Positions 63,257-64,000 of a stretch of 64,000 nt of DNA are shown piece by piece. Position 1 is the first letter of the stretch. Each line of letters starts with the position of its first letter. Position numbers and translations under genes: made by a program. The notes under the pieces are model-generated. The model had not been told where the DNA came from. It made no database searches and saw only the letters and a program-made list of their open reading frames with translations. The DNA is from Beijerinckiaceae bacterium (lineage in GTDB: Bacteria; Pseudomonadota; Alphaproteobacteria; Rhizobiales; Beijerinckiaceae), in assembly GCA_027532775.1 (NCBI GenBank), contig JAPZTO010000008.1:62001-126000 (forward strand), in the 5' to 3' direction.

Positions 63257-64000
63257 GGCCACCCGGCTTTTCCTCGCCGAGGTCCGGGCCTTTGCGCGGG
63301 AGGGTTTGGCTCCGGCCGCGCCCGGCTGGGCGCGGGGCAGCGCGGTGGATCCGGCCATCTTCGCTCGCGCGGGAGAAATCGGCCTGACAGCGATCGAGGT
63401 CCCCGCAGCCATTGGCGGGCTTGGTCTGTCGTTCCGCGCGAAGGTCGAGGCCTGTGCCATCCTCGCCGCTGTCGATTTTGGCCTCGCGATGGCGCTGGTG
63501 AATACGCATAACGTCGCCAAGCGCATCGTCCTCTCCGCTCCGACCGAGCTGGCCCGCGCGCTGCTGCCGGATCTGCTGGCCGGGCGGGCCAGCGCCTGCA
63601 CCGCGTTGACGGAGCCCGGCGCCGGCTCGGATGCCGCGGCCATGCAGTGCCGGGCCGAAAGGACCTCCGCTGGCTGGGTGCTGGACGGCGAGAAGCGGTG
63701 GATCGTCAATGCGCGCCATGCACGCCATGCCATCGTCTATGCGCAGACCGGGCAACCCGGACAGGGTGCCGGAATCGCCGCCTTCCTTGTCGACCTGACG
63801 GATCCCGCCGTCACGCGGTATCCTGTGGATTCCGTCATCCCGCAGGCCAGCATCGGCACGGGCGGGTTCCGGCTCGACCGGTGCCACGTTCCGGATGACC
63901 GCCTTCTCCTGCCGGCCGGCACCGCCTTCAAGGCCATCCTCGAGGAGATCAACGGTGCGCGGATCTATGTTGCCGCGATGTGCTGCGCCATGGTCTCGGC
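63246..64000 (+). CDS. Acyl-CoA dehydrogenase, C-terminus cut by window end
   Basis: The ATG at 63246 opens a frame that runs past base 64000 (about 251 residues visible). N-terminal helical domain: ADEATRLFLAEVRAFAREGL and IFARAGEIGLTAIEVPAAIGGLGLSFRAK. The FAD/substrate motif is CTALTEPGAGSDAAAMQCRAERTSAGWVLDGEKRWIVNARHA, followed by DRCHVPDDRLLLP. It introduces an alpha,beta double bond in an acyl-CoA with FAD. It is operonic with the second Liv-type transporter, suggesting the imported acid is catabolised as its CoA ester. The catalytic Glu region lies outside the window. Confidence 0.92.
   Translation, partial: MADEATRLFLAEVRAFAREGLAPAAPGWARGSAVDPAIFARAGEIGLTAIEVPAAIGGLGLSFRAKVEACAILAAVDFGLAMALVNTHNVAKRIVLSAPTELARALLPDLLAGRASACTALTEPGAGSDAAAMQCRAERTSAGWVLDGEKRWIVNARHARHAIVYAQTGQPGQGAGIAAFLVDLTDPAVTRYPVDSVIPQASIGTGGFRLDRCHVPDDRLLLPAGTAFKAILEEINGARIYVAAMCCAMVS

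Overview
The window is a G+C-rich bacterial chromosome segment whose gene content, codon usage and intergenic repeats fit an alphaproteobacterium, probably of the order Hyphomicrobiales. The genus cannot be fixed from the sequence alone. No rRNA, tRNA, CRISPR array, transposase or prophage structural gene was seen. Almost all of the very long ORFs in the track that lie opposite a recognisable gene are mirror-frame artefacts of high G+C.

Bases 1-31700 are mainly an aromatic-acid degradation region built on CoA thioesters. A leftward enoyl-CoA hydratase/MarR/SDR operon (the hydratase is cut by the window edge) faces a bifunctional salicylyl-CoA or 2-aminobenzoyl-CoA hydroxylase/reductase and an amidase. 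Next come two leftward molybdopterin-biosynthesis-like genes (a MoeA with a C-terminal binding-protein domain and a degenerate MoeA paralogue). A nearly complete phenylacetate pathway follows: paaX-paaABCDE rightward; then leftward livKHMGF-paaZ-fadB-like(paaF/paaH)-paaJ; and divergent from these paaG-paaI-paaK-TetR. A strong promoter plus a palindromic operator lies in the livK/paaG intergenic region. An Lrp regulator and an 1141-aa indolepyruvate ferredoxin oxidoreductase-type enzyme finish this part; the enzyme could feed phenylacetyl-CoA from phenylpyruvate.

Bases 31700-48500 hold small accessory modules: aqpS-arsC (arsenic), a small exported protein and a chemoreceptor, oxyR/katG (peroxide), an IclR-controlled HMG-CoA-lyase-like/CoA-transferase pair, a DctB/DctD-type two-component system followed by a tripartite-tricarboxylate (Bug) binding protein with a good sigma54 promoter, a stand-alone old-yellow-enzyme oxidoreductase and a second chemoreceptor.

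Bases 48741-57663 are the part that ordinary metabolism does not explain. Seven rightward genes lie in close succession: an exported three-helix membrane protein, a patatin-like phospholipase, a membrane-anchored SH3-like protein, a cytoplasmic S8 protease with a large insert, a ComEC-like metallo-beta-lactamase-fold hydrolase with an altered metal motif, a lipoprotein, and a lysozyme plus papain-like cell-wall hydrolase. I propose this as an undescribed envelope or conflict system.

Bases 57691-64000 carry a LysR regulator divergent from a second branched-chain-type ABC transporter (livG-livF-livK-livH-livM) and an acyl-CoA dehydrogenase cut by the window end.
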